64,000 bases of DNA from Bacteroidia bacterium (GCA_030526155.1 JAUNDI010000001.1:89710-153709); one strand, 5' to 3'. Shown: positions 29,150 through 37,787, counted from the stretch's first letter. Numbers and translations are program-made. The notes: generated by a model not told the origin, from the letters alone.

Positions 29150-30082
29150 ATGAGAAACTTTAAGACACTTACTATAGCAGCATTGGCATTGCTTTCAAAT
29201 GCATCTTTCGCACAAAATACCATTACTATTAAGGCTAGCAAGGCCGTAAAACCTCTCGTGGAGTCATGGGCTAAGGCATACAATAACGCTCACCCAGATG
29301 TTCAGGTAGTATTCGTTAAGAATAATGAGTCGGCCGACCTCTCATACGTCAGCAGTCGTCAAGACGACTACTCCGTTGCCTATGTAGGACGTTATGCCCT
29401 TCTTCCTGTTACCTCAAATAATAATCCTCTTCTTTCTGACCTCAACAAACGCTCATGGGGCAAGGGTGATATTAAGAAGCTCTATTTTGCTGATGCCGAA
29501 GAGGCATATGACGAGGAGGATAGCGAGGCTAACGAGGGTAAGGCTGGTAGATTGCGCAAGCAACTCAATGTATACTCTAGCTCGTCTTCCAATAGCTACT
29601 CCGCTACATTCGCCCAGTTCTTCGGCTTCTCGGCAGGCGAGATACGTGGTAATAAGATAGCTGGCGACGACCTCTTTCTCCTCAGTGCTATCAATCGCGA
29701 CCAGGCAAGCATCACATTCAATTCTATTGCAAATATTTTCGATACCAACACACGTGCCATTAAGCAAAATATAGCACTCCTACCCCTCAACCTTCGCAAA
29801 GAGACAAATGTTGTCCTCGAGTCGGGCAACCTCGATGAGCTCCTAGCCATTCTTGAGACAGCCTCATCTGATCTCATTCCAGTAGAGGAGTTCGGCTTTG
29901 CCTATGATACACACAATACCCTCGCACAAGCATTCCTCGCATGGGTAGTCTCTGAAGGTCAAAACTACAACCACGCCAATGGTTTCCTCCAGCTCACAGA
30001 AAAAGAGGCTACTATACAATTAGCAACTATCAAAGGTAACAACGCCACTAACGCTATCACCACAGACATCGCAAGAAGATAA
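29150..30082 (+). CDS. Periplasmic substrate-binding-protein-like protein (PstS-like fold)
   Basis: Signal peptide MRNFKTLTIAALALLSNASFAQ, not a lipoprotein. The mature 290 residues resemble type-2 periplasmic binding proteins of the phosphate/molybdate group: N-terminal ITIKASKAVKPLVESWAKAY, a hinge-like VAYVGRYALLPV segment, and a Ser-rich SSSSSNSYSATFAQFFGF stretch where PstS proteins hold SG(T/S)R phosphate-binding residues. A highly acidic insert (EEAYDEEDSEANEG) sits in the middle. No ABC permease or ATPase is adjacent and it has its own promoter, so it stands alone. The ligand is unknown. Confidence 0.7.
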   Translation: MRNFKTLTIAALALLSNASFAQNTITIKASKAVKPLVESWAKAYNNAHPDVQVVFVKNNESADLSYVSSRQDDYSVAYVGRYALLPVTSNNNPLLSDLNKRSWGKGDIKKLYFADAEEAYDEEDSEANEGKAGRLRKQLNVYSSSSSNSYSATFAQFFGFSAGEIRGNKIAGDDLFLLSAINRDQASITFNSIANIFDTNTRAIKQNIALLPLNLRKETNVVLESGNLDELLAILETASSDLIPVEEFGFAYDTHNTLAQAFLAWVVSEGQNYNHANGFLQLTEKEATIQLATIKGNNATNAITTDIARR

Positions 30083-30119
30083 AGTCACCCACACATATTG
30101 TCTTTATTCTAAATGTACT

Positions 30120-30141
30120 GAGCCTTTTCATGAAAAGGCTC
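30120..30141 (+). terminator. Palindromic terminator, first of two flanking ridA
   Basis: Perfect palindrome with arm GAGCCTTTTCA, followed by CTACTTGTTCC. The same palindrome recurs after ridA. Confidence 0.6.
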
Positions 30142-30161
30142 TACTTGTTCCCATTATTTCT

Positions 30162-30169
30162 TACATTTG
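30162..30169 (+). promoter_or_regulatory. -7 box of ridA
   Basis: TACATTTG, an exact match, 21 bases upstream of the ATG. No good -33 is seen. Confidence 0.5.
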
Positions 30170-30190
30170 TAAAAACAAAACATCTTCAAT

Positions 30191-30589
30191 ATGAAAAAAC
30201 AAATCATCTCCACCCCATCAGCTCCTGCTGCTATCGGACCATATAGTCAGGCCATTCTTGTTACAGCCGATTCTGGCGAACAGACACTCTATGCATCTGG
30301 TCAGATTGCCATCGACCCATCCACAGGCAACTTTGTAGATGGCGATATCGTGGCCCAGACACAACAGGTCCTCAACAACGTCTCGGCCATCCTCGCAGCT
30401 GCTGGTATGGACTTCTCCAACGTTGTCAAAACCACATGTATGTTATCAGACATAGCAGAATTCTCTGCCTTCAATGAAATCTACGGCTCCAAATTTCCAG
30501 CAGGTGCTGCTCCAGCACGTTCTACATTCCAAGTAGCAGCTCTACCCAAAGGAGCAAAAGTAGAGGTAGAGATTATTGCCGTTAAATAA
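30191..30589 (+). CDS. ridA: RidA family 2-iminobutanoate/2-iminopropanoate deaminase
   Basis: Hydrolyses reactive enamine/imine intermediates released by PLP enzymes such as threonine dehydratase; cytosolic homotrimer. 132 residues, the normal size. Family motifs are visible: APAAIGPYSQA at the N-terminus, LYASGQIAIDP, KTTCMLSDIAEFSAFNEIY, and the C-terminal APARSTFQVAALPKGAKVEV with the substrate-binding Arg. Monocistronic, with its own promoter and terminator. Confidence 0.94.
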   Translation: MKKQIISTPSAPAAIGPYSQAILVTADSGEQTLYASGQIAIDPSTGNFVDGDIVAQTQQVLNNVSAILAAAGMDFSNVVKTTCMLSDIAEFSAFNEIYGSKFPAGAAPARSTFQVAALPKGAKVEVEIIAVK

Positions 30590-30613
30590 GGATTCCCCAC
30601 TATACCATACGTT

Positions 30614-30646
30614 GTAGAGCCTTTTCATGAAAAGGCTCTACGTTTT
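30614..30646 (+). terminator. Palindromic terminator, second of two flanking ridA
   Basis: Perfect 28-base palindrome (30614-30641), arm GTAGAGCCTTTTCA, followed by GTTTTTAT. It contains the same 22-base palindrome as 30120-30141. Confidence 0.8.
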
Positions 30647-30875
30647 TATATACCTCTATGAAGATAACCCATCACCCCCTTTCGGCTGTCACAGCCTTGG
30701 CAGACTAAGTTGAGAAGTATTAAAGATGTGGGTGGGGAATATTAATAATATAAATAAATATATAGAAGAGATTTGTAGCGGCTGGTTATAGCGAGGGTAT
30801 AGCGAGGGTAGAGCGAGGTGTAAGGGAGAAATTGATAATATATTTTTAGGAGAGGAGGGTAGGAATGTGGTGGAT
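30647..30875. other. Intergenic region between convergent ridA and the DUF5362-like gene
   Basis: No gene seen. It changes from C-rich to G-rich on the plus strand at about 30.69 kb, carries a very AT-rich run at about 30738-30770, and holds repeat copy B. Confidence 0.5.
30776..30830 (+). repeat. Intergenic AGCGAGG-type repeat element, copy B
   Basis: GTAGCGGCTG, then three near-identical units TATAGCGAGGG, TATAGCGAGGG and TAGAGCGAGGT, followed by GTAAGGGA and TTGATAAT. It matches copies A (11.3 kb, minus) and C (44.3 kb). Confidence 0.65.
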
Positions 30876-30908
30876 AAAAAGAGGGCGTACTTTGGAGAGG
30901 TACGCCCT
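30876..30908 (-). terminator. Terminator of the minus-strand miaB cluster
   Basis: GGGCGTAC (30883-30890) pairs with GTACGCCC (30900-30907), with a T run on the minus strand just beyond (A run at 30877-30881 on the plus strand). Confidence 0.75.
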
Positions 30909-30925
30909 TGTGAGTTAGTATTATG

Positions 30926-31324
30926 TTAGAAAGGTTTCATGTTCATCATGAACATGCTACCGAATAGGAATATCACGATGTAGAGAGAGATTACTATGAT
31001 TGTAAGTATGCCTAAAAATTTAAGTAGAGAGTGTAGGTTGTCTGCTGCGCTCTCTAGGCTATCTTGGGAAGCCTCTTTAAGAGCCTTGCGCGTATGACAA
31101 ATGATGTTGAAGCACTTTATGATAGGGTATACGTATAGACCAACAAGTATAAGGTACGCAATACCCAGGATAGTTGTTTGTGGAATTCCTGAAGCGATTA
31201 GGATGAGAGCTGCTATAAGGAGGATAGCGGTAGCCACTACAGCTACGATAGTAAGGAACTTAAGCCACTTTGTAGAAGATAGTAGGTAGTTCTTAATAGT
31301 TTCTGTAATCTTTAAATTTTCCAT
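30926..31324 (-). CDS. Small inner-membrane protein, DUF5362-like
   Basis: 132 residues. Three hydrophobic helices are clear (about 20-45, 49-68 and 103-126), separated by a polar helical stretch (HTRKALKEASQDSLESAADNLHSLLK). The arrangement resembles the small DUF5362 membrane proteins common in Bacteroidota; no function is known. It has its own promoter in the 46-base gap behind the Omp85-like gene, so it can be expressed separately. Confidence 0.75.
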   Translation of the reverse strand: MENLKITETIKNYLLSSTKWLKFLTIVAVVATAILLIAALILIASGIPQTTILGIAYLILVGLYVYPIIKCFNIICHTRKALKEASQDSLESAADNLHSLLKFLGILTIIVISLYIVIFLFGSMFMMNMKPF

Positions 31325-31345
31325 AATAATAAATTTAGTTGCTTA

Positions 31346-31375
31346 CAAAGGTAGTTAAATTATATTAAAATCAAA
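31346..31375 (-). promoter_or_regulatory. Promoter of the small membrane protein
   Basis: On the minus strand, TACCTTTG (31346-31353) is an exact -7 box, with TTTG (31372-31375) 18 bp upstream. The -33 element overlaps the last codons of the upstream gene. Confidence 0.65.
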
Positions 31376-32534
31376 ATCCCTCTTTAATGCTAAGATATAT
31401 TGCATCGTCGCCGTGAGATCCGCGACCATAATCTAGGCGGATGTTCATACCAGATTTAGGGAAGACCTTAAAGCGGAGACCTAGACCCATGACTCCGTGA
31501 ATGTCCTCTAGGGATTTACGGATATTTTCGTTGGCATTACCCGCACCTCCGAATAGTACTCCACCTATACGCCAAAATAGAGGGACGCGCCATTCTAGTT
31601 GGGAGAACCATGCGACCTCGCCTCTGTATTTAAGGTTGTGGCCTACTGCACGATTTAGGCGAGTGCCGCCGAAAGTAGATCCTAAGTGGTAAGGTGTATT
31701 TTTGTCGGACAGAGAGATATAAGCCTGACCCGCTAGGACCGTTTTTTTGATGGCACCATATTTGCGGAAGTCGATTGTTGAGGTGTAGAAATTTGCGTGG
31801 CTATTATTGCGCCACCAGTAGTTGTATTCGATATCTAGGAGAGAGCCGGCTGTAGGCCAATCATTGTTATTACGGGAGTCTCTACGGATGCGAGCACCTA
31901 TGCCTAGGGAGGAGCCGTTACTATTATATAAGTATGATTCGTGGAGGAGTTGCTCCTCGGGATTTTTGGATATTACTTCGGAGTATTTAGCGTAGTAATA
32001 TCTGAGAGTTGGACCTATATCCCAGTGAGACTCGCCCAATTTGACGAGATAAGATGGGTTGGCGCAGAGAGTTTGCGTCATCATTTCCGCCACGATACTC
32101 TTTTTGCCGCTACCCTCGCCATAGTATTCGTCTGGGAGTCGCATCCATTCTATTTTACCCACTAATGTAGTGTTGTCTGAGGGGTAGAGATCCATATCGA
32201 ATTGGATTTCCCACATTTTTTTAGTTGATACGAGGAGACCCATGACGATAGACGACTGGCGGTCGCCCCGAGAGTTAGCCTGCATGATAGGCATGAGTCC
32301 CAGTTCTAGACCCGTTCGATGACCATAAGATGCAGCAGGGTATATGGCGAAAGAGAAGCGAGAAGAATCTGGAGCGTAGGTAACGTAATCCAGGATACGC
32401 TCGGCGAGGCCTATAGCCCTTTCGAATAGATTTGTTTTCGACGAGTCGGGATTAGAGAAATAGCAATCCCTGCCATGAACCTCGACCATGGTCAAGGCAC
32501 ATAGCAGGGAGAGAAATATTTGTCGGATATTCAT
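31371..32534 (-). CDS. Omp85/BamA-like outer-membrane beta-barrel protein
   Basis: Outer-membrane barrel of the bacterial surface antigen family. Signal peptide (MNIRQIFLSLLCALTMVEVHG), alternating beta strands throughout, the GGTRLNRAVG and RGEVAWFSQLEWRVPLF blocks typical of the last third of Omp85 barrels, and a C-terminal Phe (LSIKEGF). 387 residues with no POTRA repeats, so it is barrel-only, like the short surface-antigen proteins and unlike BamA itself. The start is 6 bases after miaB, implying co-transcription. Role unknown. Confidence 0.8.
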   Translation of the reverse strand: MNIRQIFLSLLCALTMVEVHGRDCYFSNPDSSKTNLFERAIGLAERILDYVTYAPDSSRFSFAIYPAASYGHRTGLELGLMPIMQANSRGDRQSSIVMGLLVSTKKMWEIQFDMDLYPSDNTTLVGKIEWMRLPDEYYGEGSGKKSIVAEMMTQTLCANPSYLVKLGESHWDIGPTLRYYYAKYSEVISKNPEEQLLHESYLYNSNGSSLGIGARIRRDSRNNNDWPTAGSLLDIEYNYWWRNNSHANFYTSTIDFRKYGAIKKTVLAGQAYISLSDKNTPYHLGSTFGGTRLNRAVGHNLKYRGEVAWFSQLEWRVPLFWRIGGVLFGGAGNANENIRKSLEDIHGVMGLGLRFKVFPKSGMNIRLDYGRGSHGDDAIYLSIKEGF

Positions 32535-32540
32535 TTTGGG

Positions 32541-33872
32541 TTATTCAATCTCCTTAGCGAGTAGGGTAGCCTGAGTAGCATCGTAGACACGAACGCGAAC
32601 TAAGTCGCCCTTCTTATGATCCCCAGCAGGGAATACTACAGCCTTATTTTGGGAGGTACGACCCATGAGGTCGTCCTTAGAGCGCTTAGAGAAGCCCTCT
32701 ACGAGGACCTCGAACTCCTTGCCAATATCGCGCTTATTGCTCTCGAGGGAGAGAGTATTTTGGAGATCTATTAACTCTTTGAGGCGTCTACCCTTAGTTT
32801 CTGGAGAGACATTATCTGGAAGGTTTTTAGCAGCGTATGTACCTGGGCGTTCAGAGTATTGGAACATAAAAGCAGAATCGTAGCCCACCCACTTCATGAG
32901 GTCGAGGGTCATTTGGTGATCCTCCTCCGTCTCTGAGTGGAAGCCGCAGAATACGTCGGTAGTAATACCGCAATCAGGGAGGATGCGGCGGATAGCATTT
33001 ATTCTATCCTTGTACCAATCGGCGGTATATTTACGATTCATAAGTTTAAGTATTCTATCTGAGCCAGATTGGAGAGGGAGGTGGATATGGCGGCAAAGAT
33101 TCTTGTGGGAGGCGATAACCTCTAGAGTCTCGTCGGACATATCCTTAGGGTTAGAAGTTGTGAAACGGATACGCATATCAGGGAAAGAGTCCGCTACGAG
33201 AGCCAATAAGCCAGGGAAGAGGAGGTTCTTGTTGTTGTCGGCCTCGCAAACGTAGTTGTACGAGTTGACATTTTGGCCTAAGAGAGTTACCTCCTTGTAG
33301 CCACGAGATTGGAGATCGCGTATCTCATTAAGAATGCTTTCTGGTTCGCGGCTACGTTCGCGACCGCGAGTATAAGGTACTATGCAGTAAGAGCAGAAGT
33401 TGTTACAACCACGCATGATGCTTACGAAAGCAGATATGTTGCCCATAGAGAGGCGGCGTGGAAGGATAGATTTGTATGTCTCTGTAGTAGAGAGTTGGAC
33501 ATTGATAGCCTTTTCGCCGGTTTCTGCTGCCATGATGAGGTTAGGCATATCCATGTAGCTATCAGGGCCGGCTACGAGGTTGACTCCATTTTCGAAGAGA
33601 GTTTGTTGGGTGCGCTCTGCCATGCAACCTATTACACCCAAGATGAGGTTAGGCTTTTCGTTGCGTAGGGCGGAGAGTTCACGGAGGCGGCCGAGGACGC
33701 GTTGTTCGGCATTATCGCGAATACTACAAGTATTAAGGAGAATTGCGTCGGCCTTTTTTGCGTCATCAGTCATATCGTAGCCTACGGTTTGCATAACTGC
33801 GGCTACTACTTCGGTGTCTGCCACGTTCATTTGGCAGCCATAAGTTTCTATGTATAGGAGTTTGCTATCCAT
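32541..33872 (-). CDS. miaB: tRNA-2-methylthio-N6-dimethylallyladenosine synthase
   Basis: Radical-SAM methylthiotransferase that converts i6A37 to ms2i6A37 in tRNAs reading UNN codons. 443 residues. N-terminal UPF0004 domain with cluster cysteines in YGCQMN, LLNTCSIRDNA and IGCMAE; radical-SAM CxxxCxxC in RGCNNFCSYCIVPYTRG; C-terminal TRAM domain (FEVLVEGFSKRS to the end). The GRTSQNK motif near the C-terminus is typical. First gene of a minus-strand cluster with the Omp85-like gene. Confidence 0.96.
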   Translation of the reverse strand: MDSKLLYIETYGCQMNVADTEVVAAVMQTVGYDMTDDAKKADAILLNTCSIRDNAEQRVLGRLRELSALRNEKPNLILGVIGCMAERTQQTLFENGVNLVAGPDSYMDMPNLIMAAETGEKAINVQLSTTETYKSILPRRLSMGNISAFVSIMRGCNNFCSYCIVPYTRGRERSREPESILNEIRDLQSRGYKEVTLLGQNVNSYNYVCEADNNKNLLFPGLLALVADSFPDMRIRFTTSNPKDMSDETLEVIASHKNLCRHIHLPLQSGSDRILKLMNRKYTADWYKDRINAIRRILPDCGITTDVFCGFHSETEEDHQMTLDLMKWVGYDSAFMFQYSERPGTYAAKNLPDNVSPETKGRRLKELIDLQNTLSLESNKRDIGKEFEVLVEGFSKRSKDDLMGRTSQNKAVVFPAGDHKKGDLVRVRVYDATQATLLAKEIE

Positions 33873-33891
33873 TGTTGAAAATGTTATGGTG

Positions 33892-33899
33892 CAAAGGTA
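33892..33899 (-). promoter_or_regulatory. -7 box of miaB
   Basis: TACCTTTG on the minus strand, 19 bases upstream of the ATG. No clear -33 box. Confidence 0.55.
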
Positions 33900-33979
33900 T
33901 AAAAAATAGGTGAAACTCGTATTTTTAGTTAATCAATGTATAAAGATTGATTTTTTTAGGGGGTACAATAAAAAATAGG

Positions 33980-33987
33980 TATATTTG
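33980..33987 (+). promoter_or_regulatory. -7 box of carB
   Basis: TATATTTG, an exact match, 39 bases upstream of the ATG. A T-rich block (33951-33957) sits at -33 distance. Confidence 0.6.
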
Positions 33988-34026
33988 CACAATTTTTGGA
34001 CTTTGAAATAATCCCACATTTAATAT

Positions 34027-37000
34027 ATGAAAAATAAACTCAACAAGGTACTAGTCTTAGGCTCGGGTGCACTGAAAATCGGTCAGGCAGGAGAGTTTGA
34101 CTATTCAGGATCTCAAGCGCTCAAGGCGTTGCGCGAAGAGGGTATAAGTAGTGTTTTGGTCAATCCAAATATTGCAACTATCCAGACTTCTGAGGGTATT
34201 GCGGATAAGGTTTACTTTCAGCCTGTCAATGCCCATTTCGTAACAGAGATTATTAAGAAGGAGAGACCTGATGGTATCTTGCTAGCATTTGGTGGTCAGA
34301 CAGCATTGAACTGCGGTACTGAGCTCTATTTGAATGGTACATTAAAAGAATATGGTGTACAGGTATTGGGTACATCAGTAGATGCTATCATGTACACAGA
34401 GGACCGTGACCTCTTTGTAAAGAAGCTAGATGAGATTGCGTTGAAGACTCCAGTAAGTCAGGCTTGTGAGAATATGGAGGATGCTCTTGCTGCTGCGCAC
34501 AAGATAGGCTTCCCTATTATGATACGTTCGGCCTATGCCCTTGGTGGTTTAGGTTCGGGCATTTGTCCTGACGAGAAGACCTTCAAGGAGCTTGCAGAGA
34601 GTGCATTTACCTTTGCTCCACAGGTGTTGGTAGAGGAGTCGCTCAAGGGATGGAAAGAGATAGAGTTTGAGTGTATTAGAGATGCTAACGACCACTGTTT
34701 TACAGTAGCGTCTATGGAGAACTTTGACCCACTAGGTATTCATACAGGTGAGTCGATAGTAGTAGCTCCTACATGTTCGCTTACAGAAGAGCAGGTTAAG
34801 TATTTGCAAGAGATAACAATTAAGTGTGTACGTCACCTTGGTATTGTAGGTGAGTGTAATATTCAGTATGCATTTAACGCAGAGACAAACGACTACCGTA
34901 TTATTGAGGTAAATGCGCGTTTGTCGCGTTCGTCGGCACTTGCATCTAAGGCTACAGGTTATCCATTGGCATTTGTTGCAGCAAAGATAGCCCTTGGTTA
35001 TACACTAGACCAAATAGGTGAGATGGGTACACCTAACTCGGCATATGTAGCGCCTAGTCTTGACTATATGATATGTAAGATTCCTAGATGGGACCTTACC
35101 AAGTTCTCCGGTGTAAGCAGACTTATTGGTTCGTCGATGAAGTCGGTAGGTGAGATTATGTCTATCGGTCGTTCATTCGAGGAGATGATTCAGAAAGGCT
35201 TGCGTATGATAGGTCAGGGTATGCACGGCTTTGTGGGTAATGACCATGTTAAGTTTGATAACCTTGATGAAGAGCTTCAGAATCCTACTGACCTTAGAAT
35301 ATTTGCTATTGCACAGGCTCTTGAAGAGGGGTATACAACAAAGCGTATTGAGGAGTTGACAAAGATTGATGTTTGGTTCCTCGATAGACTTAAGAATATT
35401 GTAGATATTGAGCACAAGCTACAATCGTATAATAAACTTGAGGAGTTGCCAGATGCACTTTTGAAAGAGGCTAAGGTAGCAGGCTTCTCTGACTTCCAGA
35501 TTGCTCGTTTTGTATTGAAAGATGCGGAGGGTAATATGGAGAAGAAGAACCTTGAGGTAAGAAAGTATCGTAAGGCTAAAGGTATTGTTCCAGCTGTTAA
35601 GCGTATTAATACTGTAGCAAGTGAGCATCCAGAGTTGACAAATTACCTATATGTGACATATGCGGTAGAGGGTCATGATATTGAGTATTACAAGAATGAG
35701 AAATCGGTAGTAGTACTTGGTTCGGGTGCTTATCGTATTGGTTCATCTGTAGAGTTTGACTGGTGTTCGGTTAATGCTATTAATACAGCACGCAAGCAAG
35801 GTTATAAGGCGATTATGATCAACTATAACCCAGAGACAGTATCTACAGACTACGATATGTGCGATCGCTTGTATTTTGATGAGTTGTCATTAGAGCGAGT
35901 ACTTGACGTTATAGATTTGGAGATGCCTAAGGGTGTAATAGTATCAGTAGGCGGTCAGATTCCAAATAATCTTGCTATGAAGCTCCATCGTAGAGGCGTG
36001 CCAGTACTTGGTACTAGCCCGCTTGACATCGATAGAGCAGAGAATAGAGACAAGTTCTCCGCTATGCTTGACAAGCTTGGTATTGATCAGCCAGCATGGA
36101 GAGCCTTGACATCTATGGAAGATATCAAGACATTTATTGATCAAGTGGGATATCCAGTATTGGTTAGACCATCATACGTGCTATCAGGTGCTGCGATGAA
36201 TGTTTGTTATGACAATGAGCAGCTCGAGCGCTTCTTGAAGATGGCTACAGAGGTATCGAAAGAGTTCCCTGTTGTGGTATCGCAATTCATGACAGATACA
36301 AAAGAGATAGAGTTTGATGCTGTAGCAGACAAGGGAGAGGTGGTAGAGTATGCTATTTCGGAGCACGTAGAGTTTGCCGGTGTTCACTCAGGAGATGCTA
36401 CAATGCTCTTCCCAGCGCAGAATATCTACTTTGCGACAGTACGCAAGATTAAGAATATTGCTAGACAGATTGCAAAAGAACTTAATATTAGCGGTCCATT
36501 CAATATTCAGTTCCTTGCTAAGAATAATATGGTTAAGGTTATTGAGTGTAACCTAAGAGCATCACGTTCGTTCCCATTTGTATCGAAGATCTTGAAGCAC
36601 AACTTCATTGAGACAGCTACAAAGATTATGCTTGATGTGCCATATACACGTCCAGAGAAGAGCGAGTTTGATATTGACTATGTAGGTGTTAAGGCATCGC
36701 AGTTCTCATTTGCACGTTTGCAGAATGCCGACCCAGTACTCGGTGTAGATATGTCGTCTACAGGTGAGGTAGGCTGTCTTGGTGATGATGTAAATGAGGC
36801 GCTTTTGAATGCCCTTATAGCTACAGGTTATTCATTGCCTAAGAAATCTATTCTTCTTTCATCGGGTGCACCTAAGGGTAAGGTTGATCTCTTGGAGCCA
36901 GCACAAGCACTTGTTGCTAATGGTTATGAGATTTATGCTACTGCAGGTACGGCACAATTCCTCAATGAGAATGGTGTTAAGGCTACAAAGGTAAGTTGGC

Positions 37001-37248
37001 CAGATGAGAATGGAGAGAACAATGTAATGGATATGATAGCAAACCATAAGTTTGATCTTATTATCAACGTTCCAAAGAACCAAACAAAGAGAGAGCTTAC
37101 AAACGGCTATAAGATTCGTCGTGGTGCTATTGATCATAATATTCCATTGATGACAAATGCTAGACTTGCTAAAGCATTTATCAACGCCTTTACTTCGGTT
37201 AAGCTCGAGGAGATAAAGATTAAGAGCTGGCAAGAGTATACATTGTAA
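34027..37248 (+). CDS. carB: Carbamoyl-phosphate synthase large subunit
   Basis: Makes carbamoyl phosphate from bicarbonate, ammonia (from the CarA glutaminase) and two ATP, for pyrimidine and arginine synthesis; cytosolic. 1073 residues, full length. Two homologous ATP-grasp halves: the first begins KVLVLGSGALKIGQAGEFDYSG, the second KSVVVLGSGAYRIGSSVEFDW. Each has its ATP-grasp metal site (IIEVNARLSRSSALASKATGYP; VIECNLRASRSFPFVSK). An MGS-like allosteric domain ends the chain (AQALVANGYEIYATAGTAQFL). carA is not within this window, so the subunits are not in one operon here. Confidence 0.97.
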   Translation: MKNKLNKVLVLGSGALKIGQAGEFDYSGSQALKALREEGISSVLVNPNIATIQTSEGIADKVYFQPVNAHFVTEIIKKERPDGILLAFGGQTALNCGTELYLNGTLKEYGVQVLGTSVDAIMYTEDRDLFVKKLDEIALKTPVSQACENMEDALAAAHKIGFPIMIRSAYALGGLGSGICPDEKTFKELAESAFTFAPQVLVEESLKGWKEIEFECIRDANDHCFTVASMENFDPLGIHTGESIVVAPTCSLTEEQVKYLQEITIKCVRHLGIVGECNIQYAFNAETNDYRIIEVNARLSRSSALASKATGYPLAFVAAKIALGYTLDQIGEMGTPNSAYVAPSLDYMICKIPRWDLTKFSGVSRLIGSSMKSVGEIMSIGRSFEEMIQKGLRMIGQGMHGFVGNDHVKFDNLDEELQNPTDLRIFAIAQALEEGYTTKRIEELTKIDVWFLDRLKNIVDIEHKLQSYNKLEELPDALLKEAKVAGFSDFQIARFVLKDAEGNMEKKNLEVRKYRKAKGIVPAVKRINTVASEHPELTNYLYVTYAVEGHDIEYYKNEKSVVVLGSGAYRIGSSVEFDWCSVNAINTARKQGYKAIMINYNPETVSTDYDMCDRLYFDELSLERVLDVIDLEMPKGVIVSVGGQIPNNLAMKLHRRGVPVLGTSPLDIDRAENRDKFSAMLDKLGIDQPAWRALTSMEDIKTFIDQVGYPVLVRPSYVLSGAAMNVCYDNEQLERFLKMATEVSKEFPVVVSQFMTDTKEIEFDAVADKGEVVEYAISEHVEFAGVHSGDATMLFPAQNIYFATVRKIKNIARQIAKELNISGPFNIQFLAKNNMVKVIECNLRASRSFPFVSKILKHNFIETATKIMLDVPYTRPEKSEFDIDYVGVKASQFSFARLQNADPVLGVDMSSTGEVGCLGDDVNEALLNALIATGYSLPKKSILLSSGAPKGKVDLLEPAQALVANGYEIYATAGTAQFLNENGVKATKVSWPDENGENNVMDMIANHKFDLIINVPKNQTKRELTNGYKIRRGAIDHNIPLMTNARLAKAFINAFTSVKLEEIKIKSWQEYTL

Positions 37249-37272
37249 GAGTTAATACTTTAGTATAGATAG

Positions 37273-37302
37273 TCCCCTGGCCTAACGGCTGGGGGATTTT
37301 TG
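37273..37302 (+). terminator. Terminator after carB
   Basis: TCCCCTGGCC (37273-37282) pairs with GGCTGGGGGA (37287-37296) around TAAC, then TTTTTGTTT. Confidence 0.85.
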
Positions 37303-37340
37303 TTTATAGAGGTGGGGTAGTGGTTTCAGTGATTCTTGTT

Positions 37341-37604
37341 GTTCTAGATGAGGCTAGTTTTAGGAGCGAGTGGATAGTGTGAGTAGCCTTTTTGCTCGCA
37401 GTTTTTGTAGTTATTCTAGTTATTCTAGTTGTTCTAGATTGACTAGAGAGTGCTAGAATGAGGGGTGGGTGGACCCTTGTTGCTCGCAGTTTTTTGTATA
37501 GGAGGATATAGTGAGGTTTCTTTTTACTCGCAGTTTTTGGTAAATGTGGATATAGGGAATACCCTTCTTGCTCGCAGTTTTTTTATTAGTGAGGTTAGAA
37601 GGAG
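37341..37604 (+). repeat. 44-bp phased intergenic repeats with GCTCGCAGTTTTT core
   Basis: CTCGCAG followed by at least five T occurs at 37395, 37483, 37527 and 37571: spacings 88, 44 and 44. The 10 bases before the core are also alike (ACCCTTGTTG, ACCCTTCTTG, variants in the other two), and parts of the 3' half agree (GGATATAGTGAGG and GGATATAGGGAAT). Between the first two copies sits a tandem of 9-mers TTATTCTAG, TTATTCTAG, TTGTTCTAG. GTTCTAGAT occurs 52-54 bases before the first two cores (37341, 37431). The surrounding 608-base gap (37249-37856) has no credible gene. It also holds two TGTGGATAT sites (37545-37553, 37733-37741), one base off a DnaA box. Confidence 0.7.
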
Positions 37605-37756
37605 AGAAATGTGTTGTGGTTAAAAAGTTTAAAATTGGATTTATTTTTGAAATTTGCGTAACCTTGTGTTTTGTGTTAGGGTTACAATATTTACCGATGA
37701 ATAGTTGTGGTTTGCAGATGAATATCTCTAGTTGTGGATATTTGGTGTTGTAATAC

Positions 37757-37787
37757 TTGTGTATTTGTGTGTAACTATATACTTTTG
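37757..37787 (+). promoter_or_regulatory. Promoter of the YfiR-like gene
   Basis: -7 box TACTTTTG at 37780-37787 and TTG at 37757-37759, spacer 20 bp. The leader is about 60 bases. Confidence 0.6.

Noticed and set aside
30647-30875. tRNA or small structured RNA
   Set aside because: A short hairpin (GGCTG-TCA-CAGCC) near 30.68 kb exists, but there is no cloverleaf, CCA-adjacent acceptor stem or conserved RNA motif.
34027-37248. Fused carA-carB or a truncated carB
   Set aside because: The protein is full length (1073 residues) with both ATP-grasp halves and the MGS domain; no glutaminase domain is attached.
37341-37604. CRISPR array
   Set aside because: The 44-bp period looked like repeat plus spacer, but only four copies exist, the repeats differ from each other, the between-repeat DNA is partly conserved, one slot is missing and there are no cas genes.
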